A program made the position numbers and the translations under genes. A stretch of 8,322 nucleotides of DNA, from positions 1 to 8,322 of the forward strand of contig CAMTBF010000135.1 in the NCBI GenBank assembly GCA_947068385.1. The letters are read 5' to 3'. Every line of letters starts with the position of its first letter. The first letter of the stretch is position 1. Below are positions 1 through 7,099 of the stretch, piece by piece. Under the pieces are notes generated by a model. It saw only the letters and a list, made by a program, of their open reading frames with translations, had not been told where the DNA came from and ran no database searches. The DNA is from an uncultured Lachnospiraceae bacterium (GTDB lineage Bacteria; Bacillota; Clostridia; Lachnospirales; Lachnospiraceae).

Positions 1-100
1 CCATGTCCTCCAGCCCGTTCCCTGTGCCGTCACTGCCGCAGCCTCCCAGCACGGCTGCCGCAAGGCACAGCGCCGCCCATTTACACAATGCTTTCTTCAT
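1..100 (-). CDS. Putative lipoprotein, N-terminal part only (runs off the window)
   Basis: The reading frame starts with ATG at 100 and stays open to the window edge, giving 33 residues. They begin MKKALCKWAALCLAAAVLGG and continue with Cys21. This is a bacterial lipoprotein signal: two lysines, a hydrophobic stretch, and the lipobox LGGC at residues 18-21, followed by a Gly/Ser/Asp-rich tether. Cys21 would be lipidated and the mature protein held on the outer face of the membrane. A clear SD site (GGGAGGAAG) lies about 5 nt before the ATG. A 5-bp hairpin (GCCCG/CGGGC, 112-126) sits just before that SD. The gene follows the M56 protease gene on the same strand, with a terminator in the 109-nt gap, and no separate promoter is convincing. 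It may be a partner of the repressor/protease pair. The function of the mature part cannot be judged because it is not in the window. Confidence 0.8.
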   Translation of the reverse strand, partial: MKKALCKWAALCLAAAVLGGCGSDGTGNGLEDM

Positions 101-153
101 ATCTTCCTCCCGCCCGCCTAACGGGCCACAATCAACAACCCGCCGCCAACCGG

Positions 154-177
154 AAAAATGCCCACGCATTGGGCATT
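154..177 (-). terminator. Intrinsic terminator after the M56 protease gene
   Basis: On the minus strand an 8-bp perfect stem (AATGCCCA/TGGGCATT, arms 170-177 and 157-164) with a 5-nt loop runs into a T-tract of five (154-158, partly inside the stem). It lies 33 nt past the stop codon of the protease gene and 54 nt before the lipoprotein ATG. The T-tract is short and is followed by CC, so termination may be partial. The plus strand has no T-run after the stem, so it acts on the minus strand only. Confidence 0.75.
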
Positions 178-209
178 CCTCCGCTTAGAGCTTGAAAATT
201 CCTTCACGC

Positions 210-2786
210 TCAGTCCGGCCGTTCCTCATATGGGCCATACATGGCGCTCATCTCCCTGGTGGCTCCATTCAAATATATCTGATAGAAATTCCCCGATTCC
301 GCCAGGATGTTCAGGATGCTATAGGTATCGTAGCCGCTTCCTTCCCCGATGCCCTCCACGCTGACCAGCTTCTCGCCCTCCGCCAGCGGGGCCCTCTCGA
401 AATACCATTCCGCCAGCTCATGATCCGTCATCTCGTCCAGGTTCTCCGGCTTGTTCCACTGTATCACAGGGGAGAACCACACCATCCGCTCCGTAGCCAC
501 GCCCATCTGCTTCACGCAGCTCTCGAACCCGGCATCCTCTCCATACACACGGTTATAGTATATCAAAGACGATTGCAATTCTTCCGGCGTGTTCGCGAAG
601 CAAAAGTCTCCAAAGCGGGTCACCGTGAAGCATGCCTTGTCTATCTTCGTGCCGCTCCACTCGTACAGCTCCGTCAGCGCCTCCTTCGCCCAGTAGACGA
701 ACCGCTCCGTCAGGGCGCCGCCGTAGCGGGTGCCGTAATCCCATTCGTCCACCGCGGGCAGTCCATAGTACGGCTCACAGTAGGTCAGGTCCAGCGTGGG
801 GAAGACCGCGTCCGGGGACTGGTTCTCCTCCACGTACCGCACCATGTGCAGGATATCCGCCTCGTCAAAACGGTAATATTTCACAGAATGCTGCCCGTTG
901 CCATCATCGGTAGCGCTCTTTATCAGCTGTGCCTCCGAATCCACCTCCACATTGGGAATCATATAGCCGGGTTCGAACCTTTCCTCCTGAGGATTCCACA
1001 GATAACAATAATACGGAGTATTGACAGTCCCCGTCCCGCCCTGGAGATAAAAATCCTCATAGCCGTCAAAGTTCAGATCCGTCACCACCAGCCCTCCGTC
1101 CAGCGCATCGGCATGGATCTGCCCGTTCTCGTCCGCCAGGAACTTTCCCAGCTCATGGGCGGGCAGGTCCTCCGCCCTGCACAGGGGCTTGGCGTACAGG
1201 GGCTCCTCCTCCGATGTGAAAGAATACATCTGCCCTGCGCCGCCCCGGATATCCTCCAAAGACCTGGTATACAGGACCCTTACGTCCTCCGGGCGGATGG
1301 TCTGCAGGGTCTCCTCCCTCCTTCCCTGAACCCTGGTCAGCGCGATCTGGTCGATTCGATACTGGGCGCCGCCTGGAACAGCCTGGCCGATGATTTTCAG
1401 GAGATGCTCTTCCCCGGGCATCTCTTCCTTCCTTTCTCCCAGGTTCACGGGTACGATGGCCGTGCTCTCGACACCGTCTGTAGCGGGGGCGCTGCCCTTT
1501 CCGCTCCCTGTGCGGACAAAGGCCGCATCCCCCGGAGCCGTGTCCTTCCTCTCCTCCAGGTCGGCATCCTCCGTCTCCTGGCCGCTGACCCTGCCGGTGA
1601 AGGTGACGGCCGTGCAGAGCGCCGTCAGGAGCATGACTCCCGCCAGGGCCCCCGCATGCCTGCGGGGCTGCGCAACGATGACCAGCAGCCGCTCCTTCAG
1701 CAGCTTCTTCCCGCTGGACATAGCGGTGGAAAGCTTCCAGCCTCTCTGCCATGGGCTGCCCTGGGCGCTGAAATCCAACAGCGCCCTGCCGTAACGGATC
1801 CGCTCCTCCTGGCCCAAAAGCTCCAGCGTCCTCTCGTCACAGGCCAGCTCGCCGTCCTGCTCGGACAGGGCCGCGGCGATCCACACCAGGGGATTGTACC
1901 AGTGGAGGCACAGGCATGCCGCCCGTACCACCACCCACAGGTTGTCGCGATGGCTGTAGTGGACGTTCTCATGGCACAGCACGTACCGCAACGCCTCCGG
2001 CCTCTGCGCCGCCTCTTTGCTCAGGTATACCGCCGGGTGGAGCAGCCCGAACATGCAGGGATTGTCCACCACAGGGGATACATAGACCGGAATCCTGCTC
2101 ACCCCGGCCGTCTTATAGCGCTTCCGGGATATGCGCACCCTTTTGCGGTATCTCCCGTTGCATATCAGGACGCAGCCTGCGCATACCGCCGCTCCCAGGA
2201 GCCATATATACCACAGCGGGGAATGTCCGGACAGGAATGCCTGCCAAGCCGGGGAGAGATGTCCGGTTCCCTGACTCCCGGTGCCTGTACCTTCCCCGGC
2301 TCCGCCGTGCGAAGCCTGCGGTGCCGCCTGGTAGGGCCTGGAGCCTGTTGTCAGCTCCTGTACCCGGCCTGGAGCGGCCAGAGCATCCGCCGCAATGTCC
2401 GTCTCCTCCGATGCCCCGTCCTGGCCCTCCGGCAGCCCTGTCGCCTGGCCCAAGCCTCCCAGGCCATCCCATAATCCGGCAGTCTGGCCATTCCCTGCCT
2501 GGCCGCCCTCTCCCGCAGCCGCTTCGTCTGCCCCGGGCCGCGCTTCACCGCCTGCCCCTTCCTGCTGCCCTGCCAGAGCCTGCCCCTCCCGGGCGCTGTC
2601 CGCGAAAGTGAAGAGATTCAGGATGCTCAGCCCGCTCTCCGCAAAGGACACCGGCACCAGCAGCCGCAGGGCCACCACCAGCCACAGGGCGTACCAGGCC
2701 CGCATGGGCAGCTTTCCCCGGAAGAAATACCGCATGGCCGTCACGAGCACGATCAATACACTTGAAGAAATCATCCACTCAACCAT
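210..2786 (-). CDS. M56-family (BlaR1/MecR1-type) membrane metalloprotease sensor
   Basis: This 858-residue protein is a BlaR1/MecR1-type zinc protease. Likely membrane spans are near residues 5-21, 31-48, 191-209 and 378-397. The zinc motif HENVH is at 272-276, with ELACDE at 313-318. E313 lies 37 residues after H276, the spacing expected for the third zinc ligand in M56 enzymes. Residues 62-188, between spans 2 and 3, form a long Gly/Ala/Gln/Glu-rich linker. Residues 398-858 should be outside the cell. They contain DLNFDGYED (570-578), an EF-hand-like calcium loop typical of FG-GAP/VCBS-like domains, and a second part (about 670-858) I cannot name. I see no convincing SxxK/KTG penicillin-binding motifs, and the protein is longer than BlaR1 (about 600). 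It overlaps the repressor gene by 8 nt (ATGGTTGA), implying coupled translation. By family it should inactivate that repressor after sensing a signal; the ligand is unknown, and beta-lactam sensing is not supported. Confidence 0.9.
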   Translation of the reverse strand: MVEWMISSSVLIVLVTAMRYFFRGKLPMRAWYALWLVVALRLLVPVSFAESGLSILNLFTFADSAREGQALAGQQEGAGGEARPGADEAAAGEGGQAGNGQTAGLWDGLGGLGQATGLPEGQDGASEETDIAADALAAPGRVQELTTGSRPYQAAPQASHGGAGEGTGTGSQGTGHLSPAWQAFLSGHSPLWYIWLLGAAVCAGCVLICNGRYRKRVRISRKRYKTAGVSRIPVYVSPVVDNPCMFGLLHPAVYLSKEAAQRPEALRYVLCHENVHYSHRDNLWVVVRAACLCLHWYNPLVWIAAALSEQDGELACDERTLELLGQEERIRYGRALLDFSAQGSPWQRGWKLSTAMSSGKKLLKERLLVIVAQPRRHAGALAGVMLLTALCTAVTFTGRVSGQETEDADLEERKDTAPGDAAFVRTGSGKGSAPATDGVESTAIVPVNLGERKEEMPGEEHLLKIIGQAVPGGAQYRIDQIALTRVQGRREETLQTIRPEDVRVLYTRSLEDIRGGAGQMYSFTSEEEPLYAKPLCRAEDLPAHELGKFLADENGQIHADALDGGLVVTDLNFDGYEDFYLQGGTGTVNTPYYCYLWNPQEERFEPGYMIPNVEVDSEAQLIKSATDDGNGQHSVKYYRFDEADILHMVRYVEENQSPDAVFPTLDLTYCEPYYGLPAVDEWDYGTRYGGALTERFVYWAKEALTELYEWSGTKIDKACFTVTRFGDFCFANTPEELQSSLIYYNRVYGEDAGFESCVKQMGVATERMVWFSPVIQWNKPENLDEMTDHELAEWYFERAPLAEGEKLVSVEGIGEGSGYDTYSILNILAESGNFYQIYLNGATREMSAMYGPYEERPD
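2223..2603 (-). other. Low-complexity Gly/Ala/Gln/Glu linker inside the M56 protease
   Basis: This segment encodes residues 62-188, between the second and third membrane spans. It is dominated by G, A, Q, E and T with recurring short units such as GEG, GTG and GQ, and has almost no hydrophobic blocks before the next span. It reads in frame without stops and has the same GC-rich codon use as its surroundings, so it looks like a real disordered loop and not a frame error. The matching loop in BlaR1/MecR1 is much shorter. Confidence 0.7.
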
Positions 2787-3156
2787 TGCGCTCTTCCTCT
2801 GCCTTATCCAAAATCTGCCGAAGCTCCGAAAGCTCCTCGGCAGACAGCCTCTGTCTCTTGATGAAGCTGCTCACCAGCATGCTGGCGCTGCCGTTGTAGA
2901 CCCTTTTCAGGAAATTGTCCGTCTCCTTCTTTACGGCAGTCTCCCGCTCGACCAACGGCACATAGACCCGCATGCGCCCATTGTCCTCGCAGGCGATCAG
3001 CCCCTTTTCCGTCATCCGCTTCAGCATGGTCAGCGTGGTGCTCCGGCTCCACCCTACCCGGCCCGCCATGTCCGCCACGATCCTGCTGCCCACCTTCGGG
3101 CACTCCTCCCACAGGCTCTCCATGATGTTCCATTCCGCTTCGCTCAGCGCCTTCAT
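2779..3156 (-). CDS. blaI: BlaI/MecI/CopY-family transcriptional repressor
   Basis: This 125-residue protein has the usual BlaI/MecI length and layout. An N-terminal winged helix (about 1-72) opens MKALSEAEWNIMESLWEECP and carries the recognition-helix region GWSRSTTLTMLKRM (35-48) and the wing near EDNGRMRVYVP (57-67). A helical dimerisation tail (75-125) follows. The bond equivalent to the BlaI cleavage site (Asn-Phe in characterised homologues) would be near S97-F98; this placement is inferred from remembered alignment. The frame is open up to an ATG at 3264, but the -10 box lies at 3255-3260, so the first usable start is the ATG at 3154-3156, where homology also begins. Its SD (GAAAGG) is weak. 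It should bind the two TACA-N-TGTA dyads at its own promoter and repress the operon until the co-transcribed protease relieves it. The symbol marks the family, not proven control of a beta-lactamase. Confidence 0.92.
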   Translation of the reverse strand: MKALSEAEWNIMESLWEECPKVGSRIVADMAGRVGWSRSTTLTMLKRMTEKGLIACEDNGRMRVYVPLVERETAVKKETDNFLKRVYNGSASMLVSSFIKRQRLSAEELSELRQILDKAEEERNG

Positions 3157-3236
3157 GCAAACCGCCTTTCTTTTGGCGGATGTCCTGCCTTCCCGTTGCA
3201 GGAGCCCGCCTCTGTCCTTTTCTGAATCCGCCTTGG

Positions 3237-3253
3237 TGTCTACATTGTAAACA
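3237..3253. promoter_or_regulatory. Operator-like dyad O1 (BlaI type) at the transcription start
   Basis: The 17-bp sequence TGTCTACATTGTAAACA is an imperfect palindrome with TGT.TACA arms mirrored by TGTA.ACA around a central T. TACA/TGTA half-sites are the hallmark of BlaI/MecI/CopY operators. It covers the predicted start point and ends next to the -10 box, so bound repressor would block initiation. It resembles O2, 32 bp away. Confidence 0.75.
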
Positions 3254-3254
3254 T

Positions 3255-3283
3255 ATAGTACCATAGACTGTCTACAATGTCAA
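3255..3283 (-). promoter_or_regulatory. Sigma-A type promoter of the repressor/protease operon
   Basis: Read on the minus strand, a perfect -35 box TTGACA (3278-3283) is followed after exactly 17 bp by TACTAT (3255-3260, 4 of 6 consensus bases). Transcription should start near 3248, leaving a leader of about 92 nt before the repressor ATG at 3156. The operator-like dyads overlap the -35 box and the start site. Confidence 0.8.
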
Positions 3284-3289
3284 CAGTCT
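3265..3289. promoter_or_regulatory. Operator-like dyad O2 (BlaI type) over the -35 box
   Basis: The core TGTCTACAATGTCAACA (3269-3285) matches O1 at 15 of 17 positions. The symmetry extends outward with AGAC/GTCT to a 25-bp dyad centred on 3277, in which 20 of 24 arm positions are complementary. It contains the whole -35 box (3278-3283). The two cores are 32 bp apart, close to three helical turns, so two repressor dimers could sit on the same DNA face. Confidence 0.75.
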
Positions 3290-3311
3290 CTGACAAGGAT
3301 AGCGAAAAAGC

Positions 3312-3366
3312 AAAAAATGCCGCGACGGCAGGGAATCCCATTCCAAATTCCCTGCTACCGCGGCAT
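3312..3366 (-). terminator. Strong bipartite intrinsic terminator of the yfhO-yitT operon
   Basis: On the minus strand ATGCCGCG (3359-3366) pairs with CGCGGCAT (3317-3324), then after a symmetric 3x3 internal loop GCAGGGAAT (3347-3355) pairs with ATTCCCTGC (3328-3336) around a 10-nt loop. The stem is followed at once by six T (3312-3317 as A on the plus strand) and more T downstream. It begins 19 nt past the yitT stop codon and lies upstream of the blaI promoter, so the two operons are insulated. Confidence 0.93.
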
Positions 3367-3385
3367 CCATCCGCTCTGTCGTCCC

Positions 3386-4258
3386 TCAGTCGTTAGGCCT
3401 CTGGTAGAACCGCCCCGACAGGTTCTCCGTGCGGATCATGTTCACGAAGGCCGTGGGATCCGTCTCCCGCACACGGTTCAGAACCTTGCGCACCTCGTCC
3501 CGGCCCACCACGGAGTAGAGGATGTTGCACTCCTGCTTCATGTAGCAGCCCTCCCCCTTGATCAGCGTGGCATCGTGATTGGTCATCTCCTTGATCACCT
3601 CATAGACCTCCTCCGGCTTCTTCGTCACGATCAGCAGCGTCTGCTTCTGGTAGCGCCTGTGGAGGGTGTGCAGGACCTGGGTGGAGGTGAACTGGAAAAT
3701 GATGGAGTAAAGCGCCTTCTCCCAGCCGAACAGCGCCCCTGCGATGCACAGTATCACCACATTCCCGGCAAAGATATAGTTCCAGGAATCGATGTCCATC
3801 TTCTCCGACAGGAAAATGGCGATGAAGTCCGTGCCCCCCGCCGTGGCCCCCGCCGCCAGGCAGATGCCTATGGCCACCGCGTTGAACAGTCCGCCGAACA
3901 CGGCCACCAGCAGCGTGTCCGTGGTCACCGCGTAGCTGGGGATCAGGTCAGTGATCAGGCCGGATACCACGATCATCAGACAGGAGTACATAGTGAACTT
4001 CTTCCCGATGAACTTGTAGCTGACCACGGCGGGAACCACGTTCAGGGTCAGGTTGATGACGGAAAAGGGAGGCTCGAACCCCCACACCATGTCGCAGATC
4101 TCCTGCAGGAGCCTGGTCAGCCCCGTGAACCCTCCGGGGATCAGTCCCCCCGTGCGCACAAAGGTCTTCAGGTTCACGGCCGTGATGACCGCCGCCACCA
4201 GGACCATGGCTGTTCTTTTTACGGTATCCAGCATTGCATTTTCCACTTTTGTCTTCAT
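3386..4258 (-). CDS. YitT-family membrane protein with C-terminal DUF2179 domain
   Basis: This 290-residue protein has the length and layout of the YitT family. A membrane part (about 15-200) has five or so hydrophobic segments, near 17-38, 65-82, 88-106, 115-137 and 160-178. It carries two glycine-rich motifs typical of the family, GGFTG (42-46) and GATAGGTDFIA (137-147). A soluble cytoplasmic domain (about 205-285, DUF2179) ends MIRTENLSGRFYQRPND. The family is widespread in Firmicutes, and its transported substrate or other activity is not established. The ATG is preceded by a strong AGGAGG, but 15 nt away, longer than usual; no alternative in-frame start fits better. The gene lies 50 nt after the yfhO-family gene on the same strand with no terminator between them, so they are probably co-transcribed. 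A strong terminator follows. Confidence 0.92.
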   Translation of the reverse strand: MKTKVENAMLDTVKRTAMVLVAAVITAVNLKTFVRTGGLIPGGFTGLTRLLQEICDMVWGFEPPFSVINLTLNVVPAVVSYKFIGKKFTMYSCLMIVVSGLITDLIPSYAVTTDTLLVAVFGGLFNAVAIGICLAAGATAGGTDFIAIFLSEKMDIDSWNYIFAGNVVILCIAGALFGWEKALYSIIFQFTSTQVLHTLHRRYQKQTLLIVTKKPEEVYEVIKEMTNHDATLIKGEGCYMKQECNILYSVVGRDEVRKVLNRVRETDPTAFVNMIRTENLSGRFYQRPND

Positions 4259-4308
4259 TTCTTTTCTTTTTCTCCTCCTATATCATTCCCCTTGCGGGAA
4301 TTTCTTCC

Positions 4309-6966
4309 TCATTCGAAATCTGTTCCGTCCGCTTCTCCCTGCTCTGCCTCCCCGGGCTGCTGCCGCTCTCTCCGCCGCCTTCCCAGAGCCGTGATCCCGC
4401 CAAACGCCGCCATGCTGGCCATGCTGACCGCGATGCCGGCCCTGGAGCCCTCGGGTACGTATTTCATCTCGAACCGGTACTCCCCCGGCTCCAGGTCGAA
4501 GGCCATGAGGCAGCCGCCGAACAGCTCCCCCCGGGCCTTTTCCCCGTTCACGGATATCTGCCAGCCCGCCTCATAGGGCACGGAGAGGATCAGCCTCCCC
4601 GCCGCCTCCAGAGCGATGCTACCCGTCAGGGTGTCATTGTCCCAGCTCACTTCGTCCATATGCTGCCCGGAAAGCAGCTCCAGCGCCTCCCCAAGCACCC
4701 TCTCGTCCATCCGGTAGATGTCCGCCTGGATCTTCGGCGTCTCGTCCTCCTCGTCCCCGTTGGTCAGGGTGACGGTCTGCTCCCTTTCCAGATACCCCAG
4801 GTACAGAACCGACCCGTCCTTCAGGTCATTGTACTTCTCCTCCACCGTGCTGCCGCCGATGCAGTCCACCTTTCCCGTGCCGGAGGCCGTGAGGATGGCA
4901 TAATAGTACCCGCCCTCCTGAGGGGTGAACTCCACATCGTCCCCCCGCTGCTCGCTCTCCGCCTTCCGGAACAGAACCCCCTCTATCCCCAGGTCCTCCA
5001 CCATCCGGTTCTGGAGCTTCAGCCCCTGATCCTCATACCCCTCCGGCAGGTCGTATCCCACAGGGGCCACATAGCCGAAGGGCAGGGTCTCCTTGCACTG
5101 ATAGAGGAATATGTCCCCGCTCTTCCCAATCAGGGTGTAGAGGCCGTTCTCGTAGTCCGCCGACTCCCCGAACATATAGCTTACGTTCAGCATGGCGGAG
5201 GTGAGCGCCGTTGCGCCGTCAAAGCCGTAGTACACCTTGCTGTGCCGCATGCCGAGCCTTTTGTACATGTCCATGACCTGTGAGTTCAGCGTGGAGGAGA
5301 ACACGCTGGCCGTGGGGTAGCCGGTGAGTGTCCCGTCGTTCTTCGTCTTCCTGGTGAACTTCTCCAGCCGGTAGAACCCCTCTTCCCGGCCCTTCGTCTC
5401 CTGGTACAGCGCCTTATAGTCCTCCTGCTGCCCCAGATAGGCGCTGCGGCTCACCGTGCCCAGGCTGGTGACATAAGTGTTGACGGTGCATTCCGCCACC
5501 ACAACGGTCAGCGCCATCACCGCCAGCCCTCTGTGTAGCGTACCGTCCTCTTTGGTCCGGTACAGGTAGAGGAGCACCGCGTAAAGGCTGACGAAAGCAA
5601 GGGTCAGGAGCTTCACGCCCCACTCGAAGTCCTCCTGCAGGACGAATTTCTCACAGAACAGGAAAAAGCCCACCGCCCACAGATACCCGTACAGAATCTG
5701 CTGCCCCTCCAGCTCCCGCACATGCCGGTACGCGTCATGGCACATGGTCAGCACCAGGAAGATATACACAAAGGACTGTCTGGCGGGCAGGGAGTCCGGA
5801 TAGTTCAGCCCGTGCCAGATGAAGTCCAGCATGTTGGTGCCGAAGCTAAGCAGCAGGAATCCGGCCAGCCCCATGCGGCAGAATTTCTCCCGGATGCTTA
5901 TGCGCCTGTTCATCAGGTACAGCGGCATCATCAGCAGCACCGCGCTGCCGCAGTAGATATTGGGCCAGTGATCCAGTCCGCGCTCCGCATAGACGCACAC
6001 GCAGTGCCTCGCCAGCATGTCCAGGATGGAAAAATAGGACTCTATCTTCTCCGGGAAGTCCATGTCCCCGAAATCCGTCCGCAGGATGGCGCAGACCTCG
6101 GGAACCAGCAGCATCGCCGCCATCCCCCCGGCCAGCAGGGAGTACAGGGCGAAACGGGGGACGTCCCTCCTGCATATGTCTCCCAGGCCACGCCTCTCCG
6201 TCACCAGGAGCATGCAGAAGTACAGCACCAGGAAGATGCAGATCATGATGGAGATGTAATAATTCGTGAAGATGGACAGGGCCAAGGTGACGCAGTACAG
6301 CCCGCAGCGCCCCTCCCGCACCAGACGTTCCAGCCCCAGGACGATCAGGGGCAGCAATACCACGCAGTCCACCCACATGATATTGTAGTTGTAGGCGGCC
6401 ATGAACCCGGACAGCGCGTAGAAGCAGGAGAAGAACAGCGCTCCCATCTCATTTCCCGCGCAGAATCCGGTAGGCAGGGCCGCGCCGTTTCCTGCCTCTG
6501 CCGGCATGGAGCGCCGCCGCAGATAGAGGTAAGAGGTCAGCCCCGCCAGCCCTATCTTGAGCACGATCAGATAGCTCATGAATTCCATCAGGTGGCCCTC
6601 CGGCACCAGCAGGGAAAAGATATGAAAAGGACTGGCCAGATAATATACGAAAAGGGCAAGAAAATTAGAGCCTATCCCCACGTTGAAGGAGAAACTCAAA
6701 TTCTCCCCTCCCCTTACCTTGTGCAGCAGCTCACTGAAAAAAGGCATATATTGGTGGTACATATCGGAAAACAGGAAGCTCCTGTCCCCAAAGGGGTAGA
6801 TCCGGTTCACCACGAACAATGCCAGCATCACCATGGAGGGAATCAGCAGGGAGAGAACCAGCGCCGTCCTCTGCGGATTTCCATTGAAATTTATCTTTTT
6901 ATTCCTCATCACCCTAAGTTCATGTCCGGCCCGCAGGCCGGCAATTGCCTCCTTCAGCCCCTCCAT
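4309..6966 (-). CDS. YfhO-family polytopic membrane protein (probable envelope glycosyltransferase)
   Basis: From the chosen ATG (6966) the protein has 885 residues. A membrane part of about 13-14 hydrophobic segments spans residues 34-495. An extracellular mixed region follows (about 500-840) with the family-like motif LSVPYEAGWQISVNG (794-808), then a last segment (about 843-862) and an Arg-rich, acidic cytoplasmic tail. The first outer loop has YPFGDRSFLFSDMYHQY (57-73). D68 in SDMYHQY sits where GT-C glycosyltransferases carry their catalytic Asp. YfhO proteins are linked to glycosylation of teichoic acids in Firmicutes; the substrate here is unknown. The frame is open up to an ATG at 7050, but that codon overlaps a perfect -10 box, so it lies upstream of the transcription start. 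The ATG at 6966 has AGGGG 8 nt upstream; the ATG at 6909 (RNKKINFNG next) is an equally serious alternative. The yitT-family gene follows 50 nt later. Confidence 0.9.
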   Translation of the reverse strand: MEGLKEAIAGLRAGHELRVMRNKKINFNGNPQRTALVLSLLIPSMVMLALFVVNRIYPFGDRSFLFSDMYHQYMPFFSELLHKVRGGENLSFSFNVGIGSNFLALFVYYLASPFHIFSLLVPEGHLMEFMSYLIVLKIGLAGLTSYLYLRRRSMPAEAGNGAALPTGFCAGNEMGALFFSCFYALSGFMAAYNYNIMWVDCVVLLPLIVLGLERLVREGRCGLYCVTLALSIFTNYYISIMICIFLVLYFCMLLVTERRGLGDICRRDVPRFALYSLLAGGMAAMLLVPEVCAILRTDFGDMDFPEKIESYFSILDMLARHCVCVYAERGLDHWPNIYCGSAVLLMMPLYLMNRRISIREKFCRMGLAGFLLLSFGTNMLDFIWHGLNYPDSLPARQSFVYIFLVLTMCHDAYRHVRELEGQQILYGYLWAVGFFLFCEKFVLQEDFEWGVKLLTLAFVSLYAVLLYLYRTKEDGTLHRGLAVMALTVVVAECTVNTYVTSLGTVSRSAYLGQQEDYKALYQETKGREEGFYRLEKFTRKTKNDGTLTGYPTASVFSSTLNSQVMDMYKRLGMRHSKVYYGFDGATALTSAMLNVSYMFGESADYENGLYTLIGKSGDIFLYQCKETLPFGYVAPVGYDLPEGYEDQGLKLQNRMVEDLGIEGVLFRKAESEQRGDDVEFTPQEGGYYYAILTASGTGKVDCIGGSTVEEKYNDLKDGSVLYLGYLEREQTVTLTNGDEEDETPKIQADIYRMDERVLGEALELLSGQHMDEVSWDNDTLTGSIALEAAGRLILSVPYEAGWQISVNGEKARGELFGGCLMAFDLEPGEYRFEMKYVPEGSRAGIAVSMASMAAFGGITALGRRRRERQQPGEAEQGEADGTDFE
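6926..6941. repeat. GC-rich hairpin near the yfhO start
   Basis: CCGGCC (6926-6931) and GGCCGG (6936-6941) form a perfect 6-bp stem with a 4-nt loop. If translation starts at 6909, this hairpin lies in the mRNA leader 16 nt before the start codon and could hinder ribosome access. If it starts at 6966, it is coding sequence. Confidence 0.4.
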
Positions 6967-7048
6967 CGCGGCGGCCCCTGCCCGCAATCGGCAATCCCAC
7001 GGCGGGTTCCCATGCGATGGTTTTGAAGTTTGCCTTAATGCCAACGTC

Positions 7049-7077
7049 ATTATATCTCAATCAGGCGGAAATGTCCA
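7049..7077 (-). promoter_or_regulatory. Sigma-A type promoter of the yfhO-yitT operon
   Basis: On the minus strand TGGACA (7072-7077, 5 of 6 bases) and a perfect TATAAT (7049-7054) are separated by exactly 17 bp. Transcription should begin near 7042, downstream of the ATG at 7050. The leader is then about 76 nt for a start at 6966 or 133 nt for 6909. Confidence 0.8.
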
Positions 7078-7085
7078 CTATCATT

Positions 7086-7099
7086 ATCCGTTTTCGGAT
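7086..7099. promoter_or_regulatory. Small palindrome between the divergent promoters
   Basis: ATCCG-TTTT-CGGAT is a perfect 5-bp inverted repeat with a 4-nt AT spacer. It fills the 21-bp gap between the -35 boxes of the two divergent promoters and touches the first base of the plus-strand one. It could be an operator for a shared regulator, but no such regulator gene is adjacent and a match this short can arise by chance. Confidence 0.35.

Noticed and set aside
1707..1718. SSGK in the M56 protein (residues 357-360) as a possible penicillin-binding SxxK serine
   Set aside because: It is in the cytoplasmic loop just before the last membrane span, where M56 proteins normally have a basic K/R-rich stretch, so it is not a sensor-domain active site.
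192..2474. A 760-residue open frame on the plus strand opposite the protease gene
   Set aside because: It is antisense to a gene with clear M56 motifs. Its translation is rich in Arg, Pro, His, Leu and Gln without domains, as expected from the complement of GC-rich codons.
3157..3264. N-terminal extension of the repressor to the ATG at 3264
   Set aside because: The ATG lies upstream of the -10 box (3255-3260), so it is not transcribed from the operon promoter, and the extra residues do not resemble BlaI proteins.
4285..4301. Small inverted repeat (ATTCCC/GGGAAT) between the yfhO and yitT genes as a terminator
   Set aside because: Only 6 bp with no T-tract on either strand; the two genes are better seen as co-transcribed.
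3317..4576. A 419-residue plus-strand open frame opposite the yitT-family gene
   Set aside because: It starts inside the terminator stem, runs antisense to a recognisable membrane protein, and its His/Arg/Gln-rich translation looks like a shadow.
4234..5283. A 349-residue plus-strand open frame opposite the 3' part of the yfhO-family gene
   Set aside because: Antisense shadow; no recognisable domain and no promoter.
5722..7026. A 434-residue plus-strand open frame opposite the yfhO-family gene
   Set aside because: It is Gln/His/Arg-rich antisense sequence with no SD site or domain; the minus-strand frame has the family motifs.
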